64,000 nt of DNA from Nomia melanderi. Taxonomy: Eukaryota > Arthropoda > Insecta > Hymenoptera > Halictidae. The notes under the pieces were generated by a model. It ran no database searches, was not told the DNA's origin, and saw nothing but the letters and a program-made list of their open reading frames with translations. Location: positions 62,001 through 126,000 of the forward strand of contig NW_027475140.1 in assembly GCF_051020985.1 (NCBI RefSeq), written 5' to 3'. Made by a program: the position numbers and the translations under genes. Below are positions 24,031-35,575 of the stretch, one piece after another (positions within the stretch are counted from its first letter, which is position 1; each line of letters begins with the position of its first letter).

Positions 24031-27000
24031 AGACTGTGGTTTTCTCGGCCCCTGGTGGTCCGAGGTCGTTCCCGCTGCACAGATTCATGCGCCAGGGCCT
24101 CCTACAGACAATGCACTTTGATTTATTGCGCTATCTGTAATAGCACCCGAGATATCACCAGATATATATTGGATTTTTCCCTGACCCTGAGTGTCCGGCC
24201 CCATGAGACTGTTGTTTTTTCGACCCCTGGTGGTCCGAGGTCGTTACCGTTGCACAGATTCATGCGCCAGGGCCTCCTGCAGATAATTCACTTTGGTTTA
24301 TTGCGCTACCTCTAATAGCACCCGAGATATCAACAGATATATACTGGATTTTCCCCTGACCCTGAGTGTCCGGCCCCATGAGACTGTGGTTTTTTCGGCC
24401 CCTGGTGGTCCGAGGTCGTTCCCGCTGCACAGATTCATGCGCCAGGGCCTCCTGCAGAGAATTCACTTTGGTTTATTGCGCTATCTCTAATAGCACCCGA
24501 GATATCACCAGATATATATTGGATTTTCCCCTGACTCTGAGTGACCGGCCCCATGTGACTGTGGTTTTCTCGGCCCCTGGTGGTCCGAGGTCGTTCCCGC
24601 TGCACAGATTCATGCGCCAGGGCCTCCTGCAGATAATTCACTTTGATTTATTGCGCTATCTGTAATAGCACCCGAGATATCACCAGATATATATTGGATT
24701 TTTCCCTGACCCTGAGTGTCCGGCTCCATGAGACTGTGGTTTTCTCGGCCCCTGGTGGTCCGAGGTCGTTCCCGCTGCACAGATTCATGCGCCAGGGCCT
24801 CCTGCAGATAATTCACTTTGGTTTATTGCGCTATCTGTAATAGCACCCGAGATATCACCAGATATATATTGGATTTTCCCCTGACCCTGAGTGTCCGGCT
24901 CCATGAGACTGTGGTTTTCTCGGCCCCTGGTGGTCCGAGGTCGTTCCCGCTGCACAGGTTCATGCGCCAGGGCCTCCTGCAGATAATTCACTTTGATTTA
25001 TTGCGCTATCTGTAATAGCACCCGAGATATCACCAGATATATACTGGATTTTCCCCTGACCCTGAGTGTCCGGCGCCATGAGACGGTGGTTTTCTCGGCC
25101 CCTGGTGGTCCGAGGTCGTTCCCTCTGCACAGATTCATGCGCCAGGGCCTCCTACAGACAATGCACTTTGATTTATTGTGCTATCTGTAATATAACCCGA
25201 GATATCACCAGATATATATTGGATTTTTCCCTGACCCTGAGTGTCCGGCCCCATGAGACGGTTGTTGTCTCGGCCCCTGGTGGTCCGAAATCGTTCCCTC
25301 TGCACAGATTCATGCGCCAGGGCCTCCTACAGACAATGCACTTTGATTTATTGTGCTATCTGTAATATAACCCGAGACATCACCAGATATATATTGGATT
25401 TTTCCCTGACCCTGAGTGTCCGGCCCCATGAGACGGTGGTTTTCTCGGCCCCTGGTGATCCGAGGTCGTTCCCGCTGCACAGATTCTTGCGCCAGGGCCT
25501 CCTGCAGATAATTCACTTTGATTTATTGCGCTATCTGTAATAGCACCCGCGATATCACCAGATATATATTGGATTTTTCCCTGACCCTGAGTGTCCGGCT
25601 CCATGAGACTGTGGTTTTCTCGGCCCCTGGTGGTCCGAGGTCGTTCCCGCTGCACAGATTCATGCGCCAGGGCCTCCTGCAGATAATTCACTTTGGTTTA
25701 TTGCGCTATCTGTAATAGCACCCGAGATATCACCAGATATATATTGGATTTTCCCCTGACCCTGAGTGTCCGGCTCCATGAGACTGTGGTTTTCTCGGCC
25801 CCTGGTGGTCCGAGGTCGTTCCCGCTGCACAGGTTCATGCGCCAGGGCCTCCTGCAGATAATTCAATTAGGTTTATTGCGCTGTATCTAATAGCACCCGA
25901 GATATCACCAGATATATATTGGATTTTCCCCTGACCCTGAGTGTCCGGCGCCATGAGACGGTGGTTTTCTCGGCCCCTGGTGGTCCGAGGTCGTTCCCTC
26001 TGCACAGATTCATGCGCCAGGGACTCCTACAGACAATGCACTTTGATTTATTGTGCTATCTGTAATATAACCCGAGATATCACCAGATATATATTGGATT
26101 TTTCCCTGACCCTGAGTGTCCGGCCCCATGAGACGGTTGTTGTCTCGGCCCCTGGTGGTCCGAAATCGTTCCCTCTGCACAGATTCATGCGCCAGGGCCT
26201 CCTACAGACAATGCACTTTGATTTATTGTGCTATCTGTAATATAACCCGAGATATCACCAGATATATATTGGATTTTTCCCTGACCCTGAGTGTCCGGCC
26301 CCATGAGACGGTTGTTGTCTCGGCCCCTGGTGGTCCGAGGTCGTTCCCGCTGCACAGATTCTTGCGCCAGGGCCTCCTGCAGATAATTCACTTTGGTTTA
26401 TTACGCTATCTCTAATACCACCCAAGATATCACCAGATATATATTGGATTTTTCCCTGATCCTGAGTGTCCGGCCCCATGAGACTGTGGTTTTCTCGGCC
26501 CCTGGTGGTCCGAGGTCGTTCCCGCTGCACAGATTCATGCGCCAGGGCCTCCTACAGACAATGCACTTTGATTTATTCCGCTATCTGTAATAGCAGCCGA
26601 GATATCACCAGATATATATTGGATTTTTCACTGACCCTGAATGTCCGGCCCCATGAGACGGTCGTTTTCTCAGCCCCTGGTGGCCCGAGGTCGTTCCCGC
26701 TGCACAGATTCATGCGCCAGGGACTCCTGCAGATAATTCACTTTGGTTTATTGCTCTATCTGTAATAGCACCCGAGATATCACCAGATATATATTGGATT
26801 TTCCCCTGACCCTGAGTGTCCGGCCCCATGAGACGGTGGTTGTCTCGGCCCCTGGTGGTCCGAGGTCGTTCCCGCTGCTCAGATTCATGCGCCAGGGCCT
26901 CCTGCAGATAATTCACTTTGATTTATTGCGCTATCTGTAATAGCACCCGAGATATCACCAGATATATATTGGATTTTTCCCTGACCCTGAGTGTCCGGCT

Positions 27001-28010
27001 CCATGAGACTGTGGTTTTCTCGGCCCCTGGTGGTCCGAGGTCGTTCCCGCTGCACAGATTCATGCGCCAGGGCCTCCTGCAGATAATTCACTTTGGTTTA
27101 TTGCGCTATCTGTAATAGCACCCGAGATATCACCAGATATATATTGGATTTTCCCCTGACCCTGAGTGTCCGGCTCCATGAGACTGTGGTTTTCTCGGCC
27201 CCTGGTGGTCCGAGGTCGTTCCCGCTGCACAGGTTCATGCGCCAGGGCCTCCTGCAGATAATTCACTTTGATTTATTGCGCTATCTGTAATAGCACCCGA
27301 GATATCACCAGATATATACTGGATTTTCCCCTGACCCTGAGTGTCCGGCGCCATGAGACGGTGGTTTTCTCGGCCCCTGGTGGTCCGAGGTCGTTCCCTC
27401 TGCACAGATTCATGCGCCAGGGCCTCCTACAGACAATGCACTTTGATTTATTGTGCTATCTGTAATATAACCCGAGATATCACCAGATATATATTGGATT
27501 TTTCCCTGACCCTGAGTGTCCGGCCCCATGAGACGGTTGTTGTCTCGGCCCCTGGTGGTCCGAAATCGTTCCCTCTGCACAGATTCATGCGCCAGGGCCT
27601 CCTACAGACAATGCACTTTGATTTATTGTGCTATCTGTAATATAACCCGAGATATCACCAGATATATATTGGATTTTTCCCTGACCCTGAGTGTCCGGCC
27701 CCATGAGACGGTGGTTTTCTCGGCCCCTGGTGATCCGAGGTCGTTCCCGCTGCACAGATTCTTGCGCCAGGGCCTCCTGCAGATAATTCACTTTGGTTTA
27801 TTACTCTATCTCTAATACCACCCAAGATATCACCAGATATATATTGGATATTTCCCTGATCCTGAGTGTCCGGCCCCATGAGACTGTGGATTTTTCGGCC
27901 CCTGGTGGTCCGAGGTCGTTCCCGTTGCACAGATTCATGCGCCAGGGCCTCCTGCAGATAATTCACTTTGGTTTATTGCGCTATATCTAATAGCACCCAA
28001 GATATCACCA

Positions 28011-28024
28011 GATATATATATTGG
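28011..28024 (+). repeat. TA-expanded (177-bp) monomer
   Basis: +2 bp TA in GATATATATATTGG, preceded by CACCA. It is in a unit with CCCCACTAGAC and GTTACCGCTGCCC. Confidence 0.92.
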
Positions 28025-28887
28025 ATTTTCCCCTGACCCTGAGTGTCCGGCCCCACTAGACTGTGGTTTTCTCGGCCCCTGGTGGTCCGAGGTCGTTACC
28101 GCTGCCCAGATTCATGCGCCAGGGCCTCCTGCAGATAATTCAATTAGGTTTATTGCGCTGTATCTAATAGCACCCGAGATATCACCAGATATATATTGGA
28201 TTTTCCCCTGACCCTGAGTGTCCGGCGCCATGAGACGGTGGTTTTCTCGGCCCCTGGTGGTCCGAGGTCGTTCCCTCTGCACAGATTCATGCGCCAGGGC
28301 CTCCTACAGACAATGCACTTTGATTTATTGTGCTATCTGTAATATAACCCGAGATATCACCAGATATATATTGGATTTTTCCCTGACCCTGAGTGTCCGG
28401 CCCCATGAGACGGTTGTTGTCTCGGCCCCTGGTGGTCCGAAATCGTTCCCTCTGCACAGATTCATGCGCCAGGGCCTCCTACAGACAATGCACTTTGATT
28501 TATTGTGCTATCTGTAATATAACCCGAGATATCACCAGATATATATTGGATTTTTCCCTGACCCTGAGTGTCCGGCCCCATGAGACGGTGGTTTTCTCGG
28601 CCCCTGGTGATCCGAGGTCGTTCCCGCTGCACAGATTCTTGCGCCAGGGCCTCCTGCAGATAATTCACTTTGGTTTATTACTCTATCTCTAATACCACCC
28701 AAGATATCACCAGATATATATTGGATTTTTCCCTGATCCTGAGTGTCCGGCCCCATGAGACTGTGGATTTTTCGGCCCCTGGTGGTCCGAGGTCGTTCCC
28801 GTTGCACAGATTCATGCGCCAGGGCCTCCTGCAGATAATTCACTTTGGTTTATTGCGCTATATCTAATAGCACCCAAGATATCACCA

Positions 28888-28901
28888 GATATATATATTG
28901 G
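28888..28901 (+). repeat. TA-expanded (177-bp) monomer
   Basis: Tandem copy of the 28011 unit at +877 bp, with the same CCCCACTAGAC and GTTACCGCTGCCC changes. Confidence 0.92.
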
Positions 28902-29745
28902 ATTTTCCCCTGACCCTGAGTGTCCGGCCCCACTAGACTGTGGTTTTCTCGGCCCCTGGTGGTCCGAGGTCGTTACCGCTGCCCAGATTCATGCGCCAGG
29001 GCCTCCTGCAGATAATTCAATTAGGTTTATTGCGCTGTATCTAATAGCACCCGAGATATCACCAGATATATATTGGATTTTCCCCTGACCCTGAGTGACC
29101 GGCCCCATGTGACTGTGGTTTTCTCGGCCCCTGGTGGTCCGAGGTCGTTCCCGCTGCACAGATTCATGCGCCAGGGCCTCCTGCAGATAATTCACTTTGA
29201 TTTATTGCGCTATCTGTAATAGCACCCGAGATATCACCAGATATATATTGGATTTTCCCCTGACCCTGAGTGTCCGGCTCCATGAGACTGTGGTTTTCTC
29301 GGCCCCTGGTGGTCCGAGGTCGTTCCCCCTGCACAGATTCATGCGCCAGGGCCTCCTGCAGATAATTCAGTTTGGTTTATTGCGCTATCTGTAATAGCAC
29401 CCGAGATATCACCAGATATATATTGGATTTTCCCCTGACCCTGAGTGTCCGGCTCCATGAGACTGTGGTTTTCTCGGCCCCTGGTGGTCCGAGGTCGTTC
29501 CCGCTGCACAGATTCATGCGCCAGGGCCTCCTGCAGATAATTCACTTTGATTTATTGCGCTATCTGTAATAGCACCCGAGATATCACCAGATATATATTG
29601 GATTTTCCCCTGACCCTGAGTGTCCGGCGCCATGAGACGGTGGTTTTCTCGGCCCCTGGTGGTCCGAGGTCGTTCCCTCTGCACAGATTCATGCGCCAGG
29701 GCCTCCTACAGACAATGCACTTTGATTTATTGTGCTATCTGTAAT

Positions 29746-31179
29746 ATAACCCGAGATATCACCAGATATATATTGGATTTTTCACTGACCCTGAGTGTCC
29801 TGCCCCATGAGACGGTGGTTTTCTCGGCCCCTGGTGTTCCGAGGTCGTTCCCGCTGCACAGATGCATGCGGCAGGGCCTCCTGCAGATAATTCACTTTGG
29901 TTTATTGCGCTATCTCTAATAGCACCCGAGATATCACCAGATATATATTGGATTTTCCCCTGACCCTGAGTGTCCGGCCCCATTAGACGGTGGTTTTCTC
30001 GGCCCCTGGTGGTCCGAGGTCGTTTCCGCTGCACAGATTCATGCGCCAGGGCCTCCTACAGACAATGCACTTTGATTTATTCCGCTATCTGTAATAGCAG
30101 CCGAGATATCACCAGATATATATTGGATTTTTCACTGACCCTGAATGTCCGGCCCCATGAGACGGTCGTTTTCTCAGCCCCTGGTGGCCCGAGGTCGTTC
30201 CCGCTGCACAGATTCATGCGCCAGGGCCTCCTGCAGATAATTTACTTTGGTTTATTGCTCTATCTGTAATAGCACCCGAGATATCACCAGATATATATTG
30301 GATTTTCCCCTGACCCTGAGTGTCCGGCCCCATGAGACGGTGGTTGTCTCGGCCCCTGGTGGTCCGAGGTCGTTCCCGCTGCTCAGATTCATGCGCCAGG
30401 GCCTCCTACAGACAATGCACGTTGATTTATTGTGCTATCTGTAATATAACCCGAGATATCACCAGATATATATTGGATTTTTCCCTGACCCTGAGTGTCC
30501 GGCCCCATGAGACGGTTGTTGTCTCGGCCCCTGGTGGTCCGAGGTCGTTCCCGCTGCACAGATTCTTGCGCCAGGGCCTCCTGCAGATAATTCACTTTGG
30601 TTTAATACGCTATCGCTAATAGCACCCAAGATATCACCAGATATATATTGGATTTTTCCCTGACCCTGAGTGTCCGGCCCCATGAGACTGTGGATTTTTC
30701 GGCCCCTGGTGGTCCGAGGTCGTTCCCGTTGCACAGATTCATGCGCCGGGGCCTCCTGCAGATAATGCACTTTGGTTTATTGCGCTATATCTAATAGCAC
30801 CCAAGATATCACCAGATATATATTGGATTTTTCCCTGACCCTGAGTGTCCGGCCCCATGAGACTGTGGTTTCCTCGGCCCCTGGTGGTTCGAGGTCGTTC
30901 GCGCTGCACAGATTCATGCGCCAGGGCCTCCTACAGACAATGCACTTTGATTTATTTCGCTATCTGTAATAGGACCCGAGATATCACCAGATATATATTG
31001 GATTTTCCCCAGACCCTGAGTGTCCGGCCGCATGAGACTGTAGTTTTCCCGGCCCCTGGTGGTCCGAGGTCGTTCCCGCTGCACAGATTCATGCGCCAGG
31101 GCCTCCTACAGACAATGCACTTTGATTTATTGCGCTATCTCTAATAGCACCCGAGATATCACCAGATATATATTGGATT
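29746..31179 (+). repeat. Satellite monomers linking the 5-mer domain to the 31-kb block
   Basis: These units resemble the 26.4-26.9 kb and 10.5-11.2 kb series: CCGCTATCTGTAATAGCAGCC, GTCGTTTTCTCAGCCCC, GGTTGTCTCGG, ATATAACCC, TGGATTTTTCGGCC. No strict tandem period is evident within the interval. About 30.1-30.4 kb corresponds to about 26.6-26.9 kb at +3504 bp (20 monomers plus two +2 units). Confidence 0.78.
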
Positions 31180-32755
31180 TTACCCTGACCGTGAGAATCC
31201 GGCCCCATGAGACTGTGGTTTTTTCGGACCCTGGTGGTCCGAGGTCGTTCCCGCTGCACAGATTAATGCGCCAGGGCCTCCTACAGACAATGCACTTTGG
31301 TTTATTACGCTATCTCTAATAGCACCCGAGATATCACCAGATATATATTGGATTTTCCCCAGACCCTGAGTGCCCGGCCCCATGAGGCGGTGGTTTTCTC
31401 GGCCCCTGGTGATCCGAGGTCGTTCCCGCTGCCACAGATGCATGCGCCAGGGCCTCCTGCAGATAATTCACCTTGATTTATCGCGCTATCTCTAATAGCC
31501 CCCGAGATATCACCAGATCTATATTGGATTTTCCCCTGACCCTGAGTGTCCGGCCCCATGAGACGGTCGTTTTCTCGGCCCCTGGTGGTCCGAGGTCGTT
31601 CCCACTGCACAGATTCATGCGCCAGGGCCTCCTACAGACAATGCACTTTGATTTATTGCGCTATCTGTAATAGCACCCGAGATATCACCAGATATATATT
31701 GGATTTTACCCTGACCGTGAGAGTCCGGCCCCATGAGACTGTGGTTTTTTCGGCCCCAGGTGGTCCGAGGTCGTTCCCGCTGCACAGATTCATGCGACAG
31801 GGCCACCTACAGATAATGCACTTTGATTTATTGCGCTATCTGTAATAGCACCCGAGATATCACCAGATACATATTGGATTTTACCCTGACCCTGAGTGTC
31901 CGGCCCCTTGAGACGGTGGTTGTCTCGGCCCCTGGAGGTCCGAGGACGTTCCCGCTGCACAGATTCATGCGCCAGGGCCTCCTGCAGATAATTCACTTTG
32001 GCTTATTGCGCTATCTCTAATAGCACCCGAGATATCACCAGATATATACTGGATTTTCCCCTGACCCTGAGTGTCCGGCCCCATGAGACTGTGGTTTTCT
32101 CGGCCCCTGGTGGTCCGAGGTCGTTCCCGCTGCACAGATTCATGCGCCAGGGCCTCCTACAGACAATGCACTTTGATTTATTCCGCTATCTGTAATAGCA
32201 GCCGAGATATCACCAGATATATATTGGATTTTTCACTGACCCTGAATGTCCGGCCCCATGAGACGGTCGTTTTCTCAGCCCCTGGTGGCCCGAGGTCGTT
32301 CCCGCTGCACAGATTCATGCGCCAGGGCCTCCTGCAGATAATTCACTTTGGTTTATTGCGCTATCTCTAATAGCGCCCGAGATATCACCAGATATATATT
32401 GGATTTTTCCCTGACCCTGAGAGTCCGTCCCCATGAGACTGCGGTCTTCTCGGCCCCTGGTGGTCCGAGGTCGTTCCCGCTGCACAGATTCATGCGCCAG
32501 GGCCTCCTACAGACAATGCACTTTGATTTATTGCGCTATCTGTAATAGCACCCGAGATATCACCAGATATATATTGGATTTTCCCCTGACCCTGAGTGTC
32601 CGGCCCCATGAGACGGTGGTTTTATCGGCTCCTGGTGGTCCGAGGTCGTTCCCGCTGCACAGATTCATGCGCCATGGCCTCCTACAGACAATGCGCGTTG
32701 GTTTAATGCGCTATGTGTAATAGCACCCGAGATATCACCAGATATATATTGGATT
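31180..32755 (+). repeat. 9-monomer block, upstream copy
   Basis: Matches about 39057-40632 at +7877 bp, and its first part matches about 37480-38436 at +6301 bp. The order is TGACCGTGAGAATCC (AGTCC in later copies), GGTGATCCGAGG with CTGCCACAGATG (a 176-bp unit), CAGATCTATATTGG, GCGACAGGGCCACC, GATACATATTGG with CCCCTTGAGACGG, then CCGCTATCTGTAATAGCAGCC and TCTAATAGCGCCCG. This order is a good fingerprint for the module. Confidence 0.85.
31428..31438 (+). repeat. 176-bp monomer (+1 bp)
   Basis: CTGCCACAGATG replaces CTGCACAGATG, one C gained. Shared with 37732 and 39308, marking one lineage of the 9-mer module. Confidence 0.88.
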
Positions 32756-33959
32756 TTTGCCTGACCCTGAGTTCTCGGCCCCATGAGACTGTGGTTTTCT
32801 CGGCCCCTGGTGGTCCGAGGTCGTTCCCGCTGCACAGATTCATGCGTCAGGGCCTCCTGCAGACAATGCACTTTGATTTATCGAGCTATCTCTAATGGCA
32901 CCCGATATATCACCAGATATATAATGGATTTTTCGCTGACCCTGAGTGTCCGGCCCCATGAGACTGTGGTTTTCTCGGACCCTGGTGGTCCGAGGTCGTT
33001 CCCGCTGCACAGATTCATGCGCCAGGGCCTCCTACAGACAATGCACATTGATTTATTGCGCTATCTGTAATAGCACCCGAGATATCACCAGATATATATT
33101 GGATTTTACCCTGACCCTGAGTGCCCGGCCCCATGAGACGGTGGTTGTCTCGGCCCCTGGAGGTCCGAGGACGTTCCCGCTGCACAGATTCATGCGCCAG
33201 GGCCTCCTGCAGATAATTCACTTTGGTTTATTGCGCTATCTATAATAGCACCCGAAATGTCACCAGATATATGCTGGATTTTCACATGACCTTGGGTGAC
33301 GGATTCCGAATATCTGTAATTTTCTCGGCCCCTGGTGGTTCGAGGTCGTTCCTGCTGCACAGACTCATTCGTCTGTGCCTCCTACAGACAATGCACTTTG
33401 ATTTATCGCGCTATCTGTAATAGCACCCGAGATATCACCAGATATATATTGGATTTTTCCTCGACCCTGAGTGTCCGGCCCCTTGAGACGGTGGTTTTCT
33501 CGGCCTCTTGTGGTCAGAGGTCGTTCCCGCTGCACAGATTCATGCGCCAGGGCCTCCTACAGACAATGCACTTTGATTTATTGCGCTATCTGTAATAGCA
33601 CCCGAGATATCACCAGATATATATTGGATTTTACCCTGACCATGAGTGTCCGGCCCCATGAGACTGTGGTTTTTTCGGCCCCTGATGGTCCGAGGTCGTT
33701 CCCGCTGCACAGATTCATGCGCCAGGGCCTCCTACAGACAATGCACTTTGATTTATTGCGCTATCTGTAATAGCACCCGAGATATCACCAGATATATATT
33801 TGATTTTCCCCTGACCCTGAGTGTCCGGCCCCATGAGACTGTGGTTGTCTCGGCCCCTGGAGGTCCGAGGACGTTCCCGCTGCACAGATTCATGCGCCAG
33901 CGCCTCCTGCAGATAATTCACTTTGGTTTATTGCGCTATCTCTAATAGCACCCGAGATA
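32756..33959 (+). repeat. Satellite segment shared with 17.1-17.96 kb and 55.2-55.6 kb
   Basis: The first part continues the 17055-17957 copy and includes the divergent-cassette monomer at 33273. From about 33450 the units (CCCCTTGAGACGG/GGCCTCTTGTGGTCAG, then TGACCATGAGTGTCC/CCTGATGGTCC, then GGTTGTCTCGG/GAGGACG) match those at about 55180-55660. Confidence 0.8.
33273..33321 (+). repeat. Divergent-cassette monomer, type 2 (3 of 6)
   Basis: Copy of the 17692 unit at +15581 bp. It has GAAATGTCACC before it and CATTCGTCTGTGCC after it as private changes. Confidence 0.9.
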
Positions 33960-34834
33960 TCACCAGATATATAATGGATTTTTCCCTGACCCTGAGTGTC
34001 CGGCCACATGAGACTGTGGTTTTCTGGGCCCCTGGTGGCCCGAGGTCGTTCCCGCTGCACAGATTCATGCGCCAGGGCCTCCTACAGACATTGCACTTTG
34101 ATTTATTGCGCTATCTGTAATAGCACCCGAGATATCACCAGATATATATTGGATTTTTCACTGACCCTGAGCGTCCGGCCCCATGAGACGGTCGTTTTCT
34201 CGGCCCGTGGTGGTCCGAGGTCGTTCCCGCTGCACAGATTCATGCGCCGGGGCCTCCTACAGACTATGCACTTTGATTTATTGCGCTATCTGTAATAGCA
34301 CCCGAGATATCACCAGATATATATTGGATTTTACCCTGACCATGAGTGTCCGGCCCCATGAGACTGTGGTTTTTTCGGCCCCTGGTGGTCCGAGGTCGTT
34401 CCCGCTGCACAGATTCATGCGCCAGGGCCTCCTGCAGATAATTCACTTTGGTTTATTGCGCTATCTCTAATAGCACCCGAGATATCACTAGATATATACT
34501 GGATTTTCCCCTGACCCTGAGTGTCCGGCCCCACTAGACTGTGGTTTTCTCGGCCCCTGGTGGTCCGAGGTCGTTCCCGCTGCACAGATTCATGCGCCAG
34601 GGCCTCCTGCAGATAATTCACTTTGATTTATTGCGCTATCTGTAATAGCACCCGAGATATCACCAGATATATATTGGATTTTCCCCTGACCCTGAGTGTC
34701 CGGCCCCATGAGACGGTGGTTTTATCGGCCCCTGGTGGTCCGAGGTCGTTCCCGCTGCACAGGTTCATGCGTCAGGGCCTCCTGCAGACAATGCACTTTG
34801 ATTTATCGAGCTATCTCTAATGGCACCCGATATA
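33960..34834 (+). repeat. 5-monomer tandem, copy 1 (875 bp)
   Basis: The start is marked by TATAATGG with CCGGCCACATGAGAC and TTCTGGGCCCCTGGTGGCCC. Then come GAGCGTCC/CGGCCCGTGGTGG/GCGCCGGGGCC, TGACCATGAGTG, GATATCACTAGATATATACTGG and CCCCACTAGACTG. The same order restarts 875 bp later. Confidence 0.87.
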
Positions 34835-35575
34835 TCACCAGATATATAATGGATTTTTCCCTGACCCTGAGTGTCCGGCCACATGAGACTGTGGTTTTCT
34901 GGGCCCCTGGTGGCCCGAGGTCGTTCCCGCTGCACAGATTCATGCGCCAGGGCCTCCTACAGACATTGCACTTTGATTTATTGCGCTATCTGTAATAGCA
35001 CCCGAGATATCACCAGATATATATTGGATTTTTCACTGACCCTGAGCGTCCGGCCCCATGAGACGGTCGTTTTCTCGGCCCGTGGTGGTCCGAGGTCGTT
35101 CCCGCTGCACAGATTCATGCGCCGGGGCCTCCTACAGACTATGCACTTTGATTTATTGCGCTATCTGTAATAGCACCCGAGATATCACCAGATATATATT
35201 GGATTTTACCCTGACCATGAGTGTCCGGCCTCATGAGACTGTGGTTTTTTCGGCCCCTGGTGGTCCGAGGTCGTTCCCGCTGCACAGATTCATGCGCCAG
35301 GGCCTCCTGCAGATAATTCACTTTGGTTTATTGCGCTATCTCTAATAGCACCCGAGATATCACTAGATATATACTGGATTTTCCCCTGACCCTGAGTGTC
35401 CGGCCCCACTAGACTGTGGTTTTCTCGGCCCCTGGTGGTCCGAGGTTGTTCCCGCTGCACAGATTCATGCGCCAGGGCCTCCTGCAGATAATTCACTTTG
35501 ATTTATTGCGCTATCTGTAATAGCACCCGAGATATCACCAGATATATATTGGATTTTCCCCTGACCCTGAGTGTC
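34835..35575 (+). repeat. 5-monomer tandem, copy 2 (partial)
   Basis: Matches 33960-34700 at +875 bp. I noted only a few differences, for example GGCCTCATGAG for GGCCCCATGAG near 35230 and GAGGTTGTTCCC for GAGGTCGTTCCC near 35445. It diverges at about 35575 (GGCTCCATGAG instead of GGCCCCATGAG). The first monomers recur again near 42.7-42.95 kb. Confidence 0.87.

Larger units (their letters stand above)
17958..24614 (+). repeat. Least ordered stretch of the array, rich in private variants
   Basis: Monomers are still about 175 bp, but adjacent copies share fewer ordered markers. About 19.25-20.05 kb resembles 9.97-10.60 kb with one extra monomer. About 22390-22640 matches 23790-24040 at +1400 bp (8 monomers), sharing CCCTTACCCTGAG, TTCCCTTTGGCTTATTG and a 1-bp deletion. 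A CTGTTGTTTTTTCGACCCC unit appears at about 22283 and 24207. Five of the ten 1-bp length changes fall in this interval. I see nothing other than satellite in it. Confidence 0.78.
24615..29745 (+). repeat. 5-monomer (875-877 bp) higher-order repeat domain
   Basis: Units start near 24615 and 25490 (875 bp apart). A partial unit starts near 26890 (+1400, after three inserted monomers). Two further units, about 27300-28176 and 28177-29053, are 877 bp apart because each has one TA-expanded monomer. Diagnostic order is CCGGCTCCATGAGAC units, then CCGGCGCCATGAGACGG/TTCCCTCTGCAC (near 25075, 25950, 27350, 28227 and 29629), then GTCCGAAATCGTTCCC with TGTAATATAACCC, then CAGATTCTTGCGCC. The SGAM-type CGGCGCC unit recurs outside the domain near 41.18, 44.68, 54.66 and 58.51 kb. 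Confidence 0.86.

Noticed and set aside
23944..24315. Longest plus-strand open frame, 123 codons
   Set aside because: It exists only because a 174-bp (58-codon) unit lets the frame run across a monomer junction. The codons are satellite sequence with no family resemblance and no conservation of frame in other copies.
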